Shown here piece by piece: positions 35,369-48,539 of a DNA stretch of 64,000 nucleotides (within the stretch, counting starts at the first letter, position 1; every line of letters begins with the position of its first letter). Position numbers and translations under genes: made by a program. Source of the DNA: Bidens hawaiensis (lineage: Eukaryota; Streptophyta; Magnoliopsida; Asterales; Asteraceae); the NCBI GenBank assembly GCA_021521415.1, contig JAIQDT010000841.1, forward strand, positions 682,001 to 746,000, written 5' to 3'. Below the pieces are notes generated by a model. It did no database searches. It was given only the letters and a program-made list of their open reading frames with translations, and was not told where the DNA came from.

Positions 35369-36417
35369 CTAAGTGGAAGCATCCGGTGAGCTTAGGAAGA
35401 AACTCGTCTTGTCATCTTCAAGCATATTAAGATATTTTCCTTCTAGGTATGGTTTGAGACGATGTCCATTCATAACTTGCTTGACTTGATTTTGCATATC
35501 TTCAATCTCTACATCACCAAACCTCCCTACTCTTGTGATGACATACGGACCCATCCACTTGCTTTTTAGCTTCCCGGGAAACAATTTGAGTCTCGAATTG
35601 TACAACCATACTTTTTGCCCAACTTCAAATGTTCTCTTCGTTATCTTAGCATCATGTACCCTTTTTAATTTTTCTTTATACGCTGAGACACATTCATACG
35701 CTTCATCCCGGATTTCCTCTAGTTCACTCAACTTCAACTTCCTCAACTTTCCGGCTTCATGGTAATCCATATTAACACTCTTAAGTGCCCATAATACCCG
35801 GTGAGCCAACTCGATTGGTAATTGGCACCCTTTTCCATACACCAACCAATAAGGAGTGGTACCAATCAATGTCTTGTAAGCGGTTCGATATACCCATAAT
35901 GCATCATCCAACTTAACCGATCAATCTTTCCTATCCACCCGAGCCGTTTTCATTAAAATTTCCTTAATTTGGCGATTAGAAACTTCAACTTGGCCACTCG
36001 TTTGAGGATGGTAAGGTGTTGCAATGCGATGATTAACACCATAACTCTTTAACAACTTACCAAACATGAAGTTCTTGAAGTGCGATCCACCATCACTTAT
36101 CATTACTCTTGGGATACCAAATCTTGAGAAAATGTTAGTTTGTACAAACTTACAAACCACGAATGATCATTACTTCTTGTTGCAACCGCTTCAACCCATT
36201 TCAACACATAATCAGCCGCAACAAGGATGTACAAGTACCCACACGAGTTCGGAATTGGGCCCATAAAGTCTATGCCCCAAACAACAAAAATGTCGACCAC
36301 CAAAATGGGTTGTAAAGGCATTTCCTTCCTTTTAGATATACCCTCCATTCGTTGACAATTCAAGCACTGTCGGGCATATTCATTAGCATCTTTGAAAAGT
36401 TGGCCAGTAGAACCCAC
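35369..36417 (-). pseudogene. pol: A1 integrase
   Basis: Three frames in order. 36103-36417 has the zinc module C-x2-C ([10 protein letters not shown]) and first Asp ([11 protein letters not shown]). 35921-36160 has the second Asp ([10 protein letters not shown]) and Glu ([11 protein letters not shown]). 35369-35911 has the C-terminal [21 protein letters not shown] frameshift near 36130 and a stop near 35918 break it. All three catalytic acidic residues are present but not on one frame. Confidence 0.88.
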
Positions 36418-36626
36418 ATGTTAGTACTTTATACCCCGTTTTTGATCCACTAAAATGCCCCCCCCCCCCCACATGCTGATGAATGAGCACGTGTCAAAAT
36501 CTCTTGCACTTCATTCTCGGGTACACATCTTCTAAAAAATTGATCCGCTCCAATCTTGAAAAGGTCCGGTTCATCCCATATGTATTGTTTGACTTGGGAC
36601 ATGAATTATTGCCTCCGTTTCTTTGA

Positions 36627-37225
36627 TCATTGTTCCGGAATCGCACCCGTGGCTAAATAATTAACATAGTGGGCATACCACGCTGCGGTTGAGATGGCGA
36701 GAAACTGTTCAACCGGAAACTTTTCATTTATCTCCATCGGATCACCTTCAAGTGGAATCCAAGACAAGTGATCCGCCACTACATTCTCACAACCTTTATT
36801 GTCCCGGATTTCAAGATCAAATTCTTGCAATAATAACACCCATCGAATCAAACGTGGTTTCACGTATTTCCTTTCCATCAAATATCGGACCGCGCTATGA
36901 TCCGAGTACACCACAATTTTCCTTCCCAAAATATACAACGAAATTTATCCAAGGCGTACACCATCGCAAGTAACTCTTTTTTAGTGGTGGTGTAATTCAA
37001 TTGCGCCTCGGATAAATTTTTGCTCGCATAATATATCGCCACTGACTTTTTCTCCACTCTTTGACCCAATACCGCTCCAACCGTGCTATAGCTAGCATCA
37101 CACATGATTTCAAACGGATTTGACCAGTCCGGTGATTGTAAAATGGGTGCTTCTACTAACTTTTCCTTCAATCTGTCAAAAGCTTGCACACATTCATCAG
37201 TAAACTCAAAGGGGACATCATTCAA
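36627..37225 (-). pseudogene. pol: A1 RNase H
   Basis: 36878-37225 and 36627-36938 overlap in different frames: EIMCDASYSTVGAVLGQ and [17 protein letters not shown], then [17 protein letters not shown] and [13 protein letters not shown] frameshift lies near 36930. The canonical order after RT is retained. A 13-C run interrupts the spacer to integrase at 36458-36470. Confidence 0.85.
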
Positions 37226-37252
37226 TAAGAAATTACATAAAGGTTTTGAAAT

Positions 37253-37817
37253 TCAACTAAATCCCTTAATGAATCTCCTATAAATTCCGGCATGTCCAAA
37301 AAATAACCTCACCCCTTTGACATTTTTCGGGGGTGGTAAAGATGAAATTACTTTTATTTTAGCTTGGTCAACTTCCATTCCCCTACTTGAAACCACATGA
37401 TCCAACACAATGCCCTCTTGCACCATGATGTGACTTTTTTCCCAGCTCAACACCAAGTTTGTCTCAACACATTGTTTTATAACTTTTTCTAAATCAACGA
37501 GACACGACTCGAATGTTGAGCCAAAAGTGAATCCCTAACCATATCAGAAAAGATGCTCATCATACATCTTTGAAAAGTAGCCTGGCATTACACAGTCCAA
37601 ATGGCATTCTCCTAAAGGAAAAAGTACCATATGGACAAGTGAAGGTGGTCTTATGCTGGTCATCGGGATGAATTGCAATTTGATTGTAACCCGAATATCC
37701 ATCCAAAAAACAATAATTTTTTTGAACGGAAAGTTTTTCAACTATTTGATTAATGAATGGTAATGAAAAATGGTCTTTTGAGGTTGCATTATTTATTTTT
37801 CTATAATCGATGCACAC
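37253..37817 (-). pseudogene. pol: A1 reverse transcriptase, catalytic motif deleted
   Basis: MCIDYRKINNATSKDHFSLPF, FLDGYSGYNQIAIHPDDQ and RRMPFGLCNA mark RT fingers and palm (37560-37817). The frame then shifts. Minus-strand sequence at about 37505-37560 goes from an IFSDMV-like segment straight to an FGSTFESCL-like segment, so the roughly 30 bases expected to hold the catalytic Asp-Asp are missing. 37253-37456 carries the thumb region (LVLSWEKSHIMVQEGIVLDH). This RT could not be active. Confidence 0.82.
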
Positions 37818-38238
37818 TCGTCACCCGGTTACCGTTCTGGTGGTGATTTGTTCACCATTATCACCTTTTATTACCTGGATGCCGGCTTTCTTGGGTACCA
37901 CCTGTGTCGGGCTTACCCATGCACTGTCTGAAATGTGATAAATGATCCCCGCATCCAACCACTTGATAATCTCCTTTTCACCACTTCTCGAAAATTCAAG
38001 TTCAACCGTCTTTGAGTCTCCCTTGTTGGTTTAGCCTCCTCATAAATAATTATTTATGCATAACAACTGAAGGACTAATACCCTTTAAATCTGTAAGAGT
38101 TCATCCAATGGTAGCCTTATGTGCTCCCAACACTTTTACCAACGCCCTCTCTTGTTCTTTCTCCAAGTTAGAAGCGATGATAACCGGAAGGGTTTCATTC
38201 TCCCCAAAAAATGCATACTTCAAGTGACTTAGGAGTTC

Positions 38239-38622
38239 CTACAATTCAAACTTTGGTGGACACTCCAAAGACGGCATTGTGTCCGAATTGATCTCCGTTG
38301 GCAAGCTCTCAAATTGATGTATCCATGGTGGCCTTCCCTCTTGCATAGCTAAGACATCCTGTTTTTGTTCATCCATCCTCAAAGCACACACGTGTACCTG
38401 TTCAGAGTCATCACAAATACAAGCTTCCACACAATCTTCATCATATTCATGAGGAATACAATGATCCACCAAATCTGCCATAAAACATTCTTCACTACCC
38501 AAAGAATTAGCAACGGTAGTAAAAACATTAAGGCGCATATTTCGATTACCAAACGCCATGTCAACATCACCAAATATACAATCAATGATTGCTTGGGCAG
38601 TGTACAAAGAGGGTTGAACCAA
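38239..38622 (-). pseudogene. pol: A1 protease-RT linker
   Basis: ATAQAIIDC-like start (TAQAIIDCIFGDVDMAFGN) and a PPKFEL end match the segment that joins protease to RT in Athila polyproteins. Acidic and Cys-rich in the middle. A frame break separates it from the protease frame. Confidence 0.7.
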
Positions 38623-38652
38623 AATAAAATTTTGTTGTTGACTAGGGTCACC

Positions 38653-39165
38653 CTATGAATAATCTAACACCAAAAATTCCACAGGATAATAAAAATCCTC
38701 CACTTTCACAATTACATCCCGCACGATTCCACGGTGGAGTTTATGAGACAAATCCGCCAATACAACCGTGGTCTCAACATTTTTCAACGGACCAAAGTCA
38801 TATTGGTCATATAACCCCCCCCCCCCCGGAAGAATGCTTACTCCGGCCCCAAGATTGAGTAACGCCCTAGACATTTGAAAATCGCTTACTTGAATATTAA
38901 TTAAGGGCGTTCCCTGATCTTGAAGCTTAGGAGGAAGATCTCCTTTTAAAAGCACACTTACCCGCTTAGTTAAATCCACCCGTTTAGGAACTTTTTGTTG
39001 GCTCTTTTGAGTGCATAGCTCTTTTAAAAACTTAGCATACGCGGGTACTTGTTTTATTGCCTCAAGTAGAAGTAAATTCACTTTTACCTGTTTAAACACT
39101 TCCCACATCTCCTCTTTTTGAGGAACCCTTTTAACAATTACATTTTTCTTACACGGGTCAAGCAA
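38653..39165 (-). pseudogene. pol: A1 protease with catalytic Asp changed to Asn
   Basis: FLKELCTQKSQQKVPKRVDL, then RALLNLGAGVSILP at about 38840-38880. The related A3 protease has RALLDLGACVSIFP (52000-52100), so the catalytic Asp is Asn here, a G-to-A change. A 13-G run (minus strand; C at 38815-38827) directly follows and adds Gly codons. The fold continues with LYDQYDFGPL and VVLADLSHKL. Confidence 0.85.
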
Positions 39166-39215
39166 AGCCGAAAGAAATGGAACCGCATTTGGTTCGACTT
39201 CCTTGTTTTTATCTT

Positions 39216-39821
39216 TTAAATTTGAGGTTTGACCCGGATTTTGTAACGGTTTTTCAAATGTGACATGTTTAGTGGGTTTATTGGTTTCAATTTCATCATC
39301 ACTTTCATTACCTGTAATGTCCCGACTTCCCCATCAACCACACCCGGTGAGAAGTACTTTTTGTATTCATTACCACTTCTTAACGCACTAACATGATTTA
39401 TAGGAACGTTACAAGATGAACTATGAGACGGGTTTGTGTCGGTTGACAGTTGGCCTTTATTTTTCTTCAATTCTGACACTTCAGTTGCAATTATTGGATG
39501 GCTTTATCTCGAACTTCATCCTTTTGCATTCGAGCTTCATCAAGTTGATTTCTCCGTTACATATCTTGTTGAACCTTGACCTGCGGACCCACTTTGACCA
39601 CCACCCTCTTGACCTTGGAACCCTTGATTATTCCCGCCATGAAAATTACCTTGGTTATTATATTGTTGGCGAGGAACATAATTTCCTTGATTTCCTTGAA
39701 TGTTCGGGTTGGATTGAGTAGCTGGATTTCCATAACGAAAATTCGGATGATTTCTCAACCCGGGTGGTAAGTATTGGAGTTCATGTTGTATTCCTACCAC
39801 CCCCCCCCCCTTAAAGTGCAT
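39216..39821 (-). pseudogene. gag: A1 gag C-terminal region
   Basis: 39540-39821 has the PPGLRNHPNFRYGNPATQ motif and an Asn/Gln/Gly-rich tail. 39216-39479 has NHVSALRSGNEYKKYF, equivalent to the conserved ALRSGK-type segment before the protease. An 11-C run at 39800-39810 shifts the frame. Confidence 0.75.
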
Positions 39822-40136
39822 TCACCTCTTCTACTTGTACTTGACCTACTGCACATACCTCCGAAGCATGACCCAACTCGTTACAATTCGTAAAAACATC
39901 AATTACTTATTTGTGGTTTGTACCCCTCCTTCTTCCACGTCTTGAACTTGTGGTCTACCAATCGCCGGTCTTGCTCTTCTTCCAGTTTGGGCCTTTCTCT
40001 TTGATGTAACCGCCATTTGTTCCAAATATGCCCAATCATCTTGTTCTTAATTGGTACCAAATGTACCATTCGTGATCGACCTCAAATCTCGTTCATCCTT
40101 CATACTCAACCCTTCATGAAAAGCATTTAACAACTC

Positions 40137-41441
40137 CTAAAGAGCAATACCATGATGAGGACAATTTTTATTCATCGTGTTAAGCCTCTCGAATGCTTCA
40201 TGAAACATCTCACCTGATTGTTGTTGGAAGGTTCTCAAACTCCTTCTCGCATCATTGGTCTTTTGAGCCGTGTAGAATTCTTCCAAAAATCTTTGTTGCA
40301 TTTCGGCCCAAGTATAAATGGATGCGGAAGGCAAAATGTAAAACCATCTCTTTGCCTTATCATCCAATGAAAACTGAAATATGACCAACTTAACTTCATC
40401 CAATGTAAAACCTTGACCCCCAATTGTATTGCAAATGGAGTCATATGCCTTCAAGTGAAAGTAAGGTTCCTCCGTTGCTAGATCTTTATACTTCGGGAGA
40501 CTTTGAGGGGAATTGGTTCTCACTTCAAATGTCCTCCCTTGTTGATTGTGAGGAATAACGACCGGAGACGGATTATTAGTAATTATCGGTCTAACATGGG
40601 CTTCAATCCCCCTCACCATTTCTCTTGCATGCCTTCTTGGTACCCCTATTGGTACTCTTGGTTGACCCATTTGCCTATAAACGGGCCTTGGAGGTGCAAA
40701 TTGTTGAAAATGTGGTTGGGGTATTTGTTTTTGAAATTGTTGATCTTGAGGTTGCCCTTGTGGTTGTTGAATAATCGTTGGCGGTTGAACTTGTTATTGA
40801 ACAACAACCGGTTGTTGTTGTTGTTGAGCTTGTTGTTGAACAACCAGTGGTGGTTGTCTATTAATTTGTTGCAACGGTTCCAGTTGTTGCCATTGACCAT
40901 AACCAAAACTTCCCGGGTTTACCCTTTTGCTTCCATCACCTCCCACGTAGTAACCTTCCACTTCATACCCCTCGAATTCACTGCCAAACCCATATCCGTA
41001 TCCGTCACCTTGTGATCTTGAATGTTGCATGAAAGGTTGGAGATGATATTGGTAGCTTGATTGTGATTGTTGAAAGGTTAGTTGTGGGTTTTGTTGAGAT
41101 GACGATGCACCAAAGGTAGGAAAAAGGTTGGAAATAGAAGACAATGTGGATGATGTTGAGTAGGTGTAATGAGCAACTATGGGTTCGGTTGTGTGAGTTG
41201 GTTGCAATTCAATTGATGTTGTAGGTATAGTAGTAGTGATCGGTGGAGGTGGATTTGGTGGAGGTGTGGTTGGGATTGTTTGACCCGAAGTGGGAGCTGG
41301 TGAATCCATGGTGCTGTTTGATGCAGTTTGAGAGCCAAGAAGCTTGTTCTCCCTAAGTAAGACTCGGTTTCTTCGAAGTGTTCGGTCAATCTCAGGGTCA
41401 ATAACTAGTGGTGATGACCTGTTAGATCTTCTAGTATGCAT
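40137..41441 (-). pseudogene. gag: A1 gag
   Basis: Starts MHTRRSNRSSPLVIDPEIDRT at 41441, about 90 bases after the primer site. A long Pro/Ser/Thr/Gln-rich N-terminal region is followed by the capsid-like domain PYFHLKAYDSICNTIG, KLVIFQFSLDDKAKRWF, WAEMQQRFLEEFY. One stop at 40794-40796 and another at 40137 fall where Gln codons fit, and the frame continues past both (for example an MAVTSKRKAQTGRRARPAIG segment around 39950-40015). Confidence 0.87.
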
Positions 41442-41531
41442 ACACCTGTAGGTACCTGCACACTAACACAACCAGCGTAAACCCAATATAACAAACAATA
41501 ACTACAAAAAACTAACATACGTTGCGCACTA

Positions 41532-41550
41532 CTCCCCGGCAATGGCGCCA
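41532..41550 (-). other. A1 primer-binding site (Asp-tRNA type)
   Basis: TGGCGCCATTGCCGGGGAG on the minus strand, a few bases after the LTR end CATCGTCA. Confidence 0.88.
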
Positions 41551-41555
41551 AAATT

Positions 41556-43042
41556 TGACGATGAGGTCGAAGACTCACTCAAAAATAAACCGATTACAAC
41601 TAATTAGATAACGGTAAGCGGGTGTCGAACATAGAGAGTTTGTGAAAAATGTGTTACTAAGTAGCTATGATATTTACTTAATATTAAACTAAGTGCAAAA
41701 AGTAAATTCAAGTACTTTATTTGTTGATTTTGATTAACGAAAATAATTGAAACAAATAAACAAGTTTTAAAACAATATGAGAAACAATGTTCTCCCCCGA
41801 TTTCAGGTTTTCAATATTGATAATGTTAACGTTTACTTTTGGGATGAACTACATAGACATAGTTCGTGAGAATGTGTTTGAAAGTGATAAAAGAGGACTA
41901 AGTACTTGGATTATAAAAATGCAAGGTTGTCACTCGATAATCAGTTTAATATAGTTAACCCTAATTCTCTTCTAATAAATCTCGATTGCCTATGGAACCA
42001 AGAATGGATAGTCAAGAACACGAATTTATACTATACTAACAATTACAAAACAAACTCATAATCACCATAGAAATACAATCAAATGATCAAATTTCCATCC
42101 CAAAAATAACATAAACGATTCACAAATAGTCAATTGAAACCTTATAATTCGGAAGAGAACATAAAAAGTACTAGCCACACAAAGTTTGATTCATCATCAC
42201 ATCAATTAGTTATAAGAATGAATCACAAACACCAAAATAATGATCACAATCACCAAAGTATTGTTCATGGACTCCAAAATCATTTCTAGGGTGTTTTAGA
42301 ACGGAAGATACATGAAAAGACCAACAAAAACCGATTATAATAAGCTAAAAACCGGCAGTTACAGCTTCCGGACAGTGGCCCACGGTCTACACCGTGGGTC
42401 ATGGTGTTGTTCATGATATGTTGAATCGTGGCTCACGGTCTCCACCGTGGGCCACAGTGGTCTTCACGGTGACTCAGAGGCCACGGTGCGGTGACCTCTG
42501 TTCCTTTTTGCTATTTGGACCGTGGCTCACGGTCTGGACCGTGGGCCATGGTGGACTTCAGCCACAATCTCCCCTTTTCACTTATTTTGATCTTCTTGAC
42601 TTGCCGGTTCCTTTGATTTCTTCATTATACACCATAATAGCTCCGGAACCTCCTTTTAACCTGCAAATGACAGCAACACAGTAGTTATCTAATTCCACAA
42701 GATAAACCGATTAAATGCACGACTATCAACGGTCTTAAATCACTTAAGGGTTGTCCAATGGACCACCCTTCAGTATTAATTACAAGACCTAATAGTTAGG
42801 TTGTGATGACAAACAATACCCTAACCGAATTGTTGACACAACTGAACCCGGTCTACCCAATTACCAGTTTATATTATGAAAACCAATTAAATTGCAATGA
42901 CTAGCGATTATTAGTTTAGTGACACAAGAGCTAACCCTAAATGTTGATGAACCCAACGAGAAAAGTGATGCAAAGTTTGACAATAGAAAACAATAACTAT
43001 TTAAAAAATCAATTAACAAAGTGGACAGGATTATATAATAAA
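41556..43042 (-). repeat. A1 5' LTR (outer edge unresolved)
   Basis: The inner edge is fixed at 41556 by the primer site. The outer edge lies somewhere between about 42600 and 43042; I found no matching inverted terminus. U3 holds the CCGTGGGCCACGG array at 42374-42556. A minus-strand TATA-like TTATTATAATC lies just downstream of it near 42335. Confidence 0.65.
42374..42556. repeat. CCGTGG/CCACGG array in the A1 LTR
   Basis: About nine copies of GGCCCACGGT, ACCGTGGGCCAC and variants in alternating orientation. Same motif as 34905-35118. Confidence 0.88.
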
Positions 43043-44188
43043 TGTAACACCCCGACCAGGATTGGGCTGATGTGTCACAATAAACATAGTTTCTGAACAA
43101 AACCCATAATTTTTATTTATTTACTTGTAAAATTTATAATACATTAGACAAGGCAAACGTAAGGCTATTTTACAAAATTGCACGGTTAAATGATATTTTA
43201 TTGCTGATGCTTTATTCTTCTCTCTTAACCCCGCCCAAAGTAACCTGTGTACCTGATAAATATAAATAACAACGGAATGAGCCGAATGCTCAGTACGGAA
43301 TAATAGGCTCAAAATAATTTAATGAAACGTTATTTAGATTGGACTTATGATAATGATACGATGCAAAGTAACTTTATTAAATAAAATAAATCGTATCATA
43401 CGGTTGTACCTATGAGCGAACATAAAACGTGACAATACACAGGTAGCTACTCCTGCATATTTATCACACGAGATGGCGAGTTGGCATACCAGCTATCCAT
43501 CTCCTTAATATTAATCATATGACCGATCCATACACCTCCTAATAGTCATATGTACCACTTGTACTTAAGAGATGCAATGAATTGATCTCACCGTCACGGC
43601 TGGTGCACATGTTCTCGGTTTCGCAACAAGATGCTCGTGGGACACTCCACGAGAAGCGGCACTCAGGGTATCGGAATACAAATCTTATTCACATAACTCA
43701 TAGAAAATATATTATCATAACATATATTGGAACATGCGATATAATTAAACATAATAATATCGCATGACATTAAAGTTAAAACCATTGTTTTATTAGAATT
43801 GGAATCCAATGAACATCCAAGTGAATTGATAATTCAAAGACGTGAGGAGTTATAATTATATATTAACTCAATGGGTTTATATCAACTAAATATGAAAGCA
43901 ATAAAGAGTGGGGGTAAGGATCCGTACCTTTAAAGTTTCAAGGTGATACTTATTTGTTTTAAAAGTGCTCGCAAAGATCTACATATGATCAGCTATATTC
44001 CTTTAGAAACTTGTCTGATATAAATCACGTCTAAATTTTGTACTTATTTTAACCATTTATTATTTTATTGCTTTTAGATGTTAACGTTTTAATGTTTTCA
44101 TAATAATCCTTTCTAAAATTACAACAAATTCTATAGTTTATCACAATATAACGATGACGTGGAATTCATTTAATACATATTTTATTTC

Positions 44189-44243
<55 letters not shown>

Positions 44244-45042
44244 CCACATTATCTGTGATGATTGTTAACCAACAAAGTGGGTTAATCATTTTATGAAATC
44301 CTTAAAATAACAAATTTTATATAACAAGAATTGGTCTCATGCAGTAGATTTTCACCCTTACCAAATTATATTAGATTTAAATGTATTTATTATTTATAGT
44401 AGTGAGTAAAATATAAAACTCACATATTCTACAATATCTGTATTTATAGCTTATTTGTCAAGTAAATTAAATAATATATAAAAATACTTGTTTACAAATT
44501 GTCGTTATGAAAACTACAAAAATTTCATTTTTAACATGTAGGTTTAAGTTCTTGTTTCATAGAACTTTCAATACATAGTTATATAAGTTCATGAGGCTGT
44601 GATGATTAGTTTACATTAATAACTTTTATTTAATTTTTATAATACATATAAATATTAACTATATTGTCAACAAAAGAATATACCTTTCAAACGTTGATGA
44701 GTGGCCATAGTTCTGGAGTGTGTTCAGAAACAGAAAAGGGGTTGGTGATTTATGTAAGTTTTATAAAGTTATATAACTTGGCTTTTATAAATAATAAATT
44801 TTCTTTTGCTTAGCTAAGAAGACAAATAATTTACCATAGATTGAGATGAAATGATAGCTTCCACGTTGCACTATGATTCACCCAATTTTAAAATGAATTT
44901 TATCCATTCTTTCAATACATATCCTCTCCGACATATGTGAAATTACCTTAATACTCATATCTGATCAATCCATAATCGTATTCAATTGATTAGACTTTAG
45001 ATCTAGTTAATGGATATGTTCTTAGTTATATATAATAGTAAT
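43043..45042 (-). repeat. Minus-strand gypsy-like LTR or LTR fragment
   Basis: The left edge TGTAACACCCCGACC (minus-strand end GGTCGGGGTGTTACA) is a typical gypsy LTR terminus. No primer site lies to its left, so it is a solo or 3' LTR. An (AAT)18 microsatellite lies at 44190-44243. No gene seen. The C2 3' LTR begins at 45043, so C2 inserted in or next to it. Confidence 0.5.
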
Positions 45043-45504
45043 TGATAACAGTAATATTATTAATCTTAATGAAGTATTGCACGAGAGAGAGAATGAGTAG
45101 AGGTTCGGTGTAATAGATAACCAATACTTAAATTACTCAAGGCATGAAGGCCTTATATAAACGATGGAACCCAATTCGTTACACATCCCGTAACGAATTG
45201 GCTCAATTCGTTAACTTACATAACCTAAAAAGGAAATCATAACGAATCAGTGATTTGCTATACCCCCATTCGTCAATATTCCATGACGAATGGGAAACAT
45301 ACATAACAAACTATTGTCAATTTGTTAAACATCCTTAACGAATTGACTGTACAAATAACTAACTGGATAATTCGTTAAATATCCTTAACGAATTAGCCTA
45401 TACATAACGAACTTGATGGTTTTCCATAAATACCCCTTTCATTATAATAATAAATTACAACGATAAATTACAAAGACTCGAGACGACAAAACCGTGCACT
45501 AACA
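45043..45504 (-). repeat. C2 3' LTR
   Basis: 462 bp. Minus-strand start TGTTAGTGCACGG beside a polypurine tract. TATA box TTATATAAGG (minus) at about 45152-45162. Between them lie several ATTCGTTA/TAACGAAT hairpins (45173-45405). Same family as the solo LTR at 25568-26021. Confidence 0.85.
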
Positions 45505-45517
45505 AACACCCCTCGTC
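45505..45517 (-). other. C2 polypurine tract
   Basis: GACGAGGGGTGTT on the minus strand, abutting the LTR start. Confidence 0.8.
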
Positions 45518-48479
45518 TTGAGCGTTTTGTTTTCTTGGATCCCGAACTCGTGACACATGTACGACACGCTGGAATTGCATAGCTCGGTAGTAGTCTTCTT
45601 GGCCTCGATCAAAATCTTGTTCACGAACAGCACGTCATTGTCGGTTTCAGATATGTTAACGAGCCACATCGGGTCGATAACTCTAATAAAACTGGTCTTC
45701 AAACCTTTACCCAATATAATGACTGCCTCACCCGTTCGGTTATCATAATATCAACGATTAAACGATAAGTTAAGATTCTGCCGGAATGTCTTAACAGGTA
45801 CCCGCTTCATTATTTTGGGCGGTTTAACTTTTAGTACAAGTTTTATCTAACCGTACGAGGATCATTCTCGTCAATGCGCTTACGAGTTGGGACTTGTGAC
45901 TTAAAGAACTTAAAACCACGGTTTACCTCGAAGAGCAAATGTTGGTGAAACCATTTTGCTCGACGATCTTTACCGCGATTAATAAACGGCTGACTCGCGA
46001 GGGTACGGACATCCCATCGCGGTAGTGAGAGAACGTCAGTGATATGTTGATAATACTAAACGTTGTTCTCCCACTTGATTTTACAAACCTTTAATTCAGA
46101 ATCGTATAACCAAGAAACAATGTCACCTTTCACAGTCGACACAGATTTGATGTTGTCTTCTGATTCGCTTTAGCCCGTGCAACAACGTCTAGTTGTTGTT
46201 CTCGGTCAACGTATCGATAGGCCTCGATAACTTACGGACATGCTTGTTGCGATTCTTGTACCAGCCAACAATGTCAGCTTCGGACGGATCAAAATCCCGT
46301 TCTTGCATCTTGGCTTTATTCTTCAACGTCTTCTCCAGATGGTCTTCAGCAGCTTTAACATGTTCTTCAGTAAATGTAGGAACACCCTGATCAACATTTG
46401 ATCGTTGGTATAGATCGGGGTATTCCTCTACTGTCACATCTTCTATCTCAATCTCCTCGTCTTCGTAAATAAACGACGTATTCCCGTGTGGAATAGTCGT
46501 ATCAAGTAATACTTCCTCGTCATTCACCACCTCCAAGTCATCTTCTGCCTCCAAAGCGTCCAGTTCCTCATTATTCAACCCTAACAATATGAAATATGTT
46601 CGCGCGTTAGGGACTGATAAACGAACTGACCTTCTTTAATGTCGTAAGGTTAGCAGTGCTCATCATTACTCCTTTCTTGAAATCCATGAACATGATGGTG
46701 TTGGACTTGATCGACTTAATGGGTTGAGCGTTTGTCGAGTCATGATAGACCACAAGTTGTCTATCATTTCCTTCACCACCGCTTATACTAGCACCTGAGG
46801 ATGAGCCGTGAGCTTGTTTCGGCTCACTTCCTCTAGCACCTGGAGTGTTAGGATCTTCATCATCGTTCTTCAGCTTTTTCAGTTCATCGTCTTTGCACGT
46901 TAGCTGAAGGATGAGATCCTCCTGTTCCTTGATTTTCACCCCCCTGAGCCGTGACAATCTCACGAAGCTCCTTCGTCTCCTTTTGGCAGTAAGAGACGTA
47001 ACCCATCAGAAGACGTTGGTTTTGCATAATCTGCTCTTGAGCTTGATGATCGGCCGCCATTTGATTCTCGTAAAGATGAATCAAACTCAAGAGCATGTCC
47101 ATCTGATTGGTTGGGGTCAAAGAATGAAATGTCGGAGGTACCAGCTGCACTGGATCCTAAGGACGGCTGATTCTCAAAAATGAGACATCCAGAGGATGAG
47201 TCGGCATCATAATCGATGTCAGAGAAACACCGAAGCAGCAGGCCTTGGCATCATAGATAATGCGGACTGAGGAATCATGCTAAGCCTTGGATCATATGTA
47301 AGTGTAGTCGTCAAAGTGAGTTCCGGGGTGCTAGTAGTAAGCGGCACTGCCGAACTTTGAGGAGCAGACGACCTTGGCTCATGTGGACCAATTTCCACAC
47401 CAGATCCATGAGTCACACGACGTTTGGGCGGATGTTCAGTTGCTATCGCTTTGCCCTTTCGATTTCGTTGTGCAGCATGAGAATTGCTGCCACAACGTCA
47501 GCACGTCGTTGATCAACCCCTTGTCCAACATCACCACCGTCATCTCCATCGTCTCCACCTTCGTTCCCACCTGGTCCCTCCTCTCGTTCGGAATCCGAAT
47601 CATCGTGGATCCAATGATCATTAGAAGGACTTTCATACGCCAGGTTTGACAAATGACCTAGCAAACGTTTGGTCCTCGGCGTCTCCTACCTATACGACTT
47701 CATCCTCTTAAGTGTGTCAGCATTCATATGCTCGAGCTTCAGCACGTCGTCTCTGAGCATCAAATTGATCTCCAAATCAGGAATAAGATCCTGAATGATC
47801 AGCTGAATGAATCGTGGATACATAAGGAATTTAATGCATCGGTTTTTGACCAAGAAGTTTTCTCTAGATGGTAGTAGATCATCTCGGAGAAATTGAACGG
47901 CTTGTTCAAAATCAGAGTGACGAATGCCGATTGCAACATGATACGGCACTTGTCGTATCCACCCTTACGTCCACCAAGGCAATGTATTAGCACATGTAGT
48001 AGATACTTGTACGCGGGGCACAAGTTATCCTTGTTGTATATGGTACGGTCAAGGGCGCCAACATAGAACACACGACGAAATAATCCGCGTGTCAACCCCT
48101 TATCAAACTCACAAGGGTTGTCCATATTATCCACAAACCACAACACCCGTCTGATAACCCTAGGTGTAATGACGACCAGCTTCTTGTTGACCTCGGCGAC
48201 GATTTGGTTGTCAGACTCAACGTAACGAGCTGAATTATAAAATGGTCGGATAATGCTGAAATGGATCTTCGTATCAGAAGTAACAGCATAGCCTATACGA
48301 GATCGTCGGATGAAAGCAAGCATAACGCGAAATACGTCCTCTTCGGAAAAATTCAACCCAACGAAAGCACAGATGTTATGATTTTTATCGAATGGCAACA
48401 TTGGGAGTTCAGGTTCCTGTGGTTGCTGAACCTGTGGTTGCTCAGCTACGGGAGCATCCTGGACATTTTCGTCAGCCAT
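45518..48479 (-). pseudogene. C2 extra ORF (relative of the C1 extra ORF)
   Basis: Starts MADENVQDAPVAEQPQ at 48479. The N-terminal domain (47799-48479, continuing at 47686-47949) has IRRSRIGYAVT, LHVLIHCLGGRKGG, QSAFVTLILNKPFNFSEM and RCIKFLMYPRFIQLII-like segments, matching the C1 domain in order and spacing. Next come a Ser/Asp/Gly-rich stretch (47443-47664) with the basic cluster PPKRR, a Thr/Pro-rich part (47219-47416), a helical segment with repeated Gln/Glu (46884-47150), an acidic segment (LEAEDDLEVVNDEEVLL, 46189-46587) and a decayed C-terminal part ending near 45499. At least four frameshifts. Function unknown. Confidence 0.65.
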
Positions 48480-48539
48480 AACTGAAAATACATAAACCCG
48501 AGATTAGTAAAACGAACATTCAAACATTTAAATTATTTA

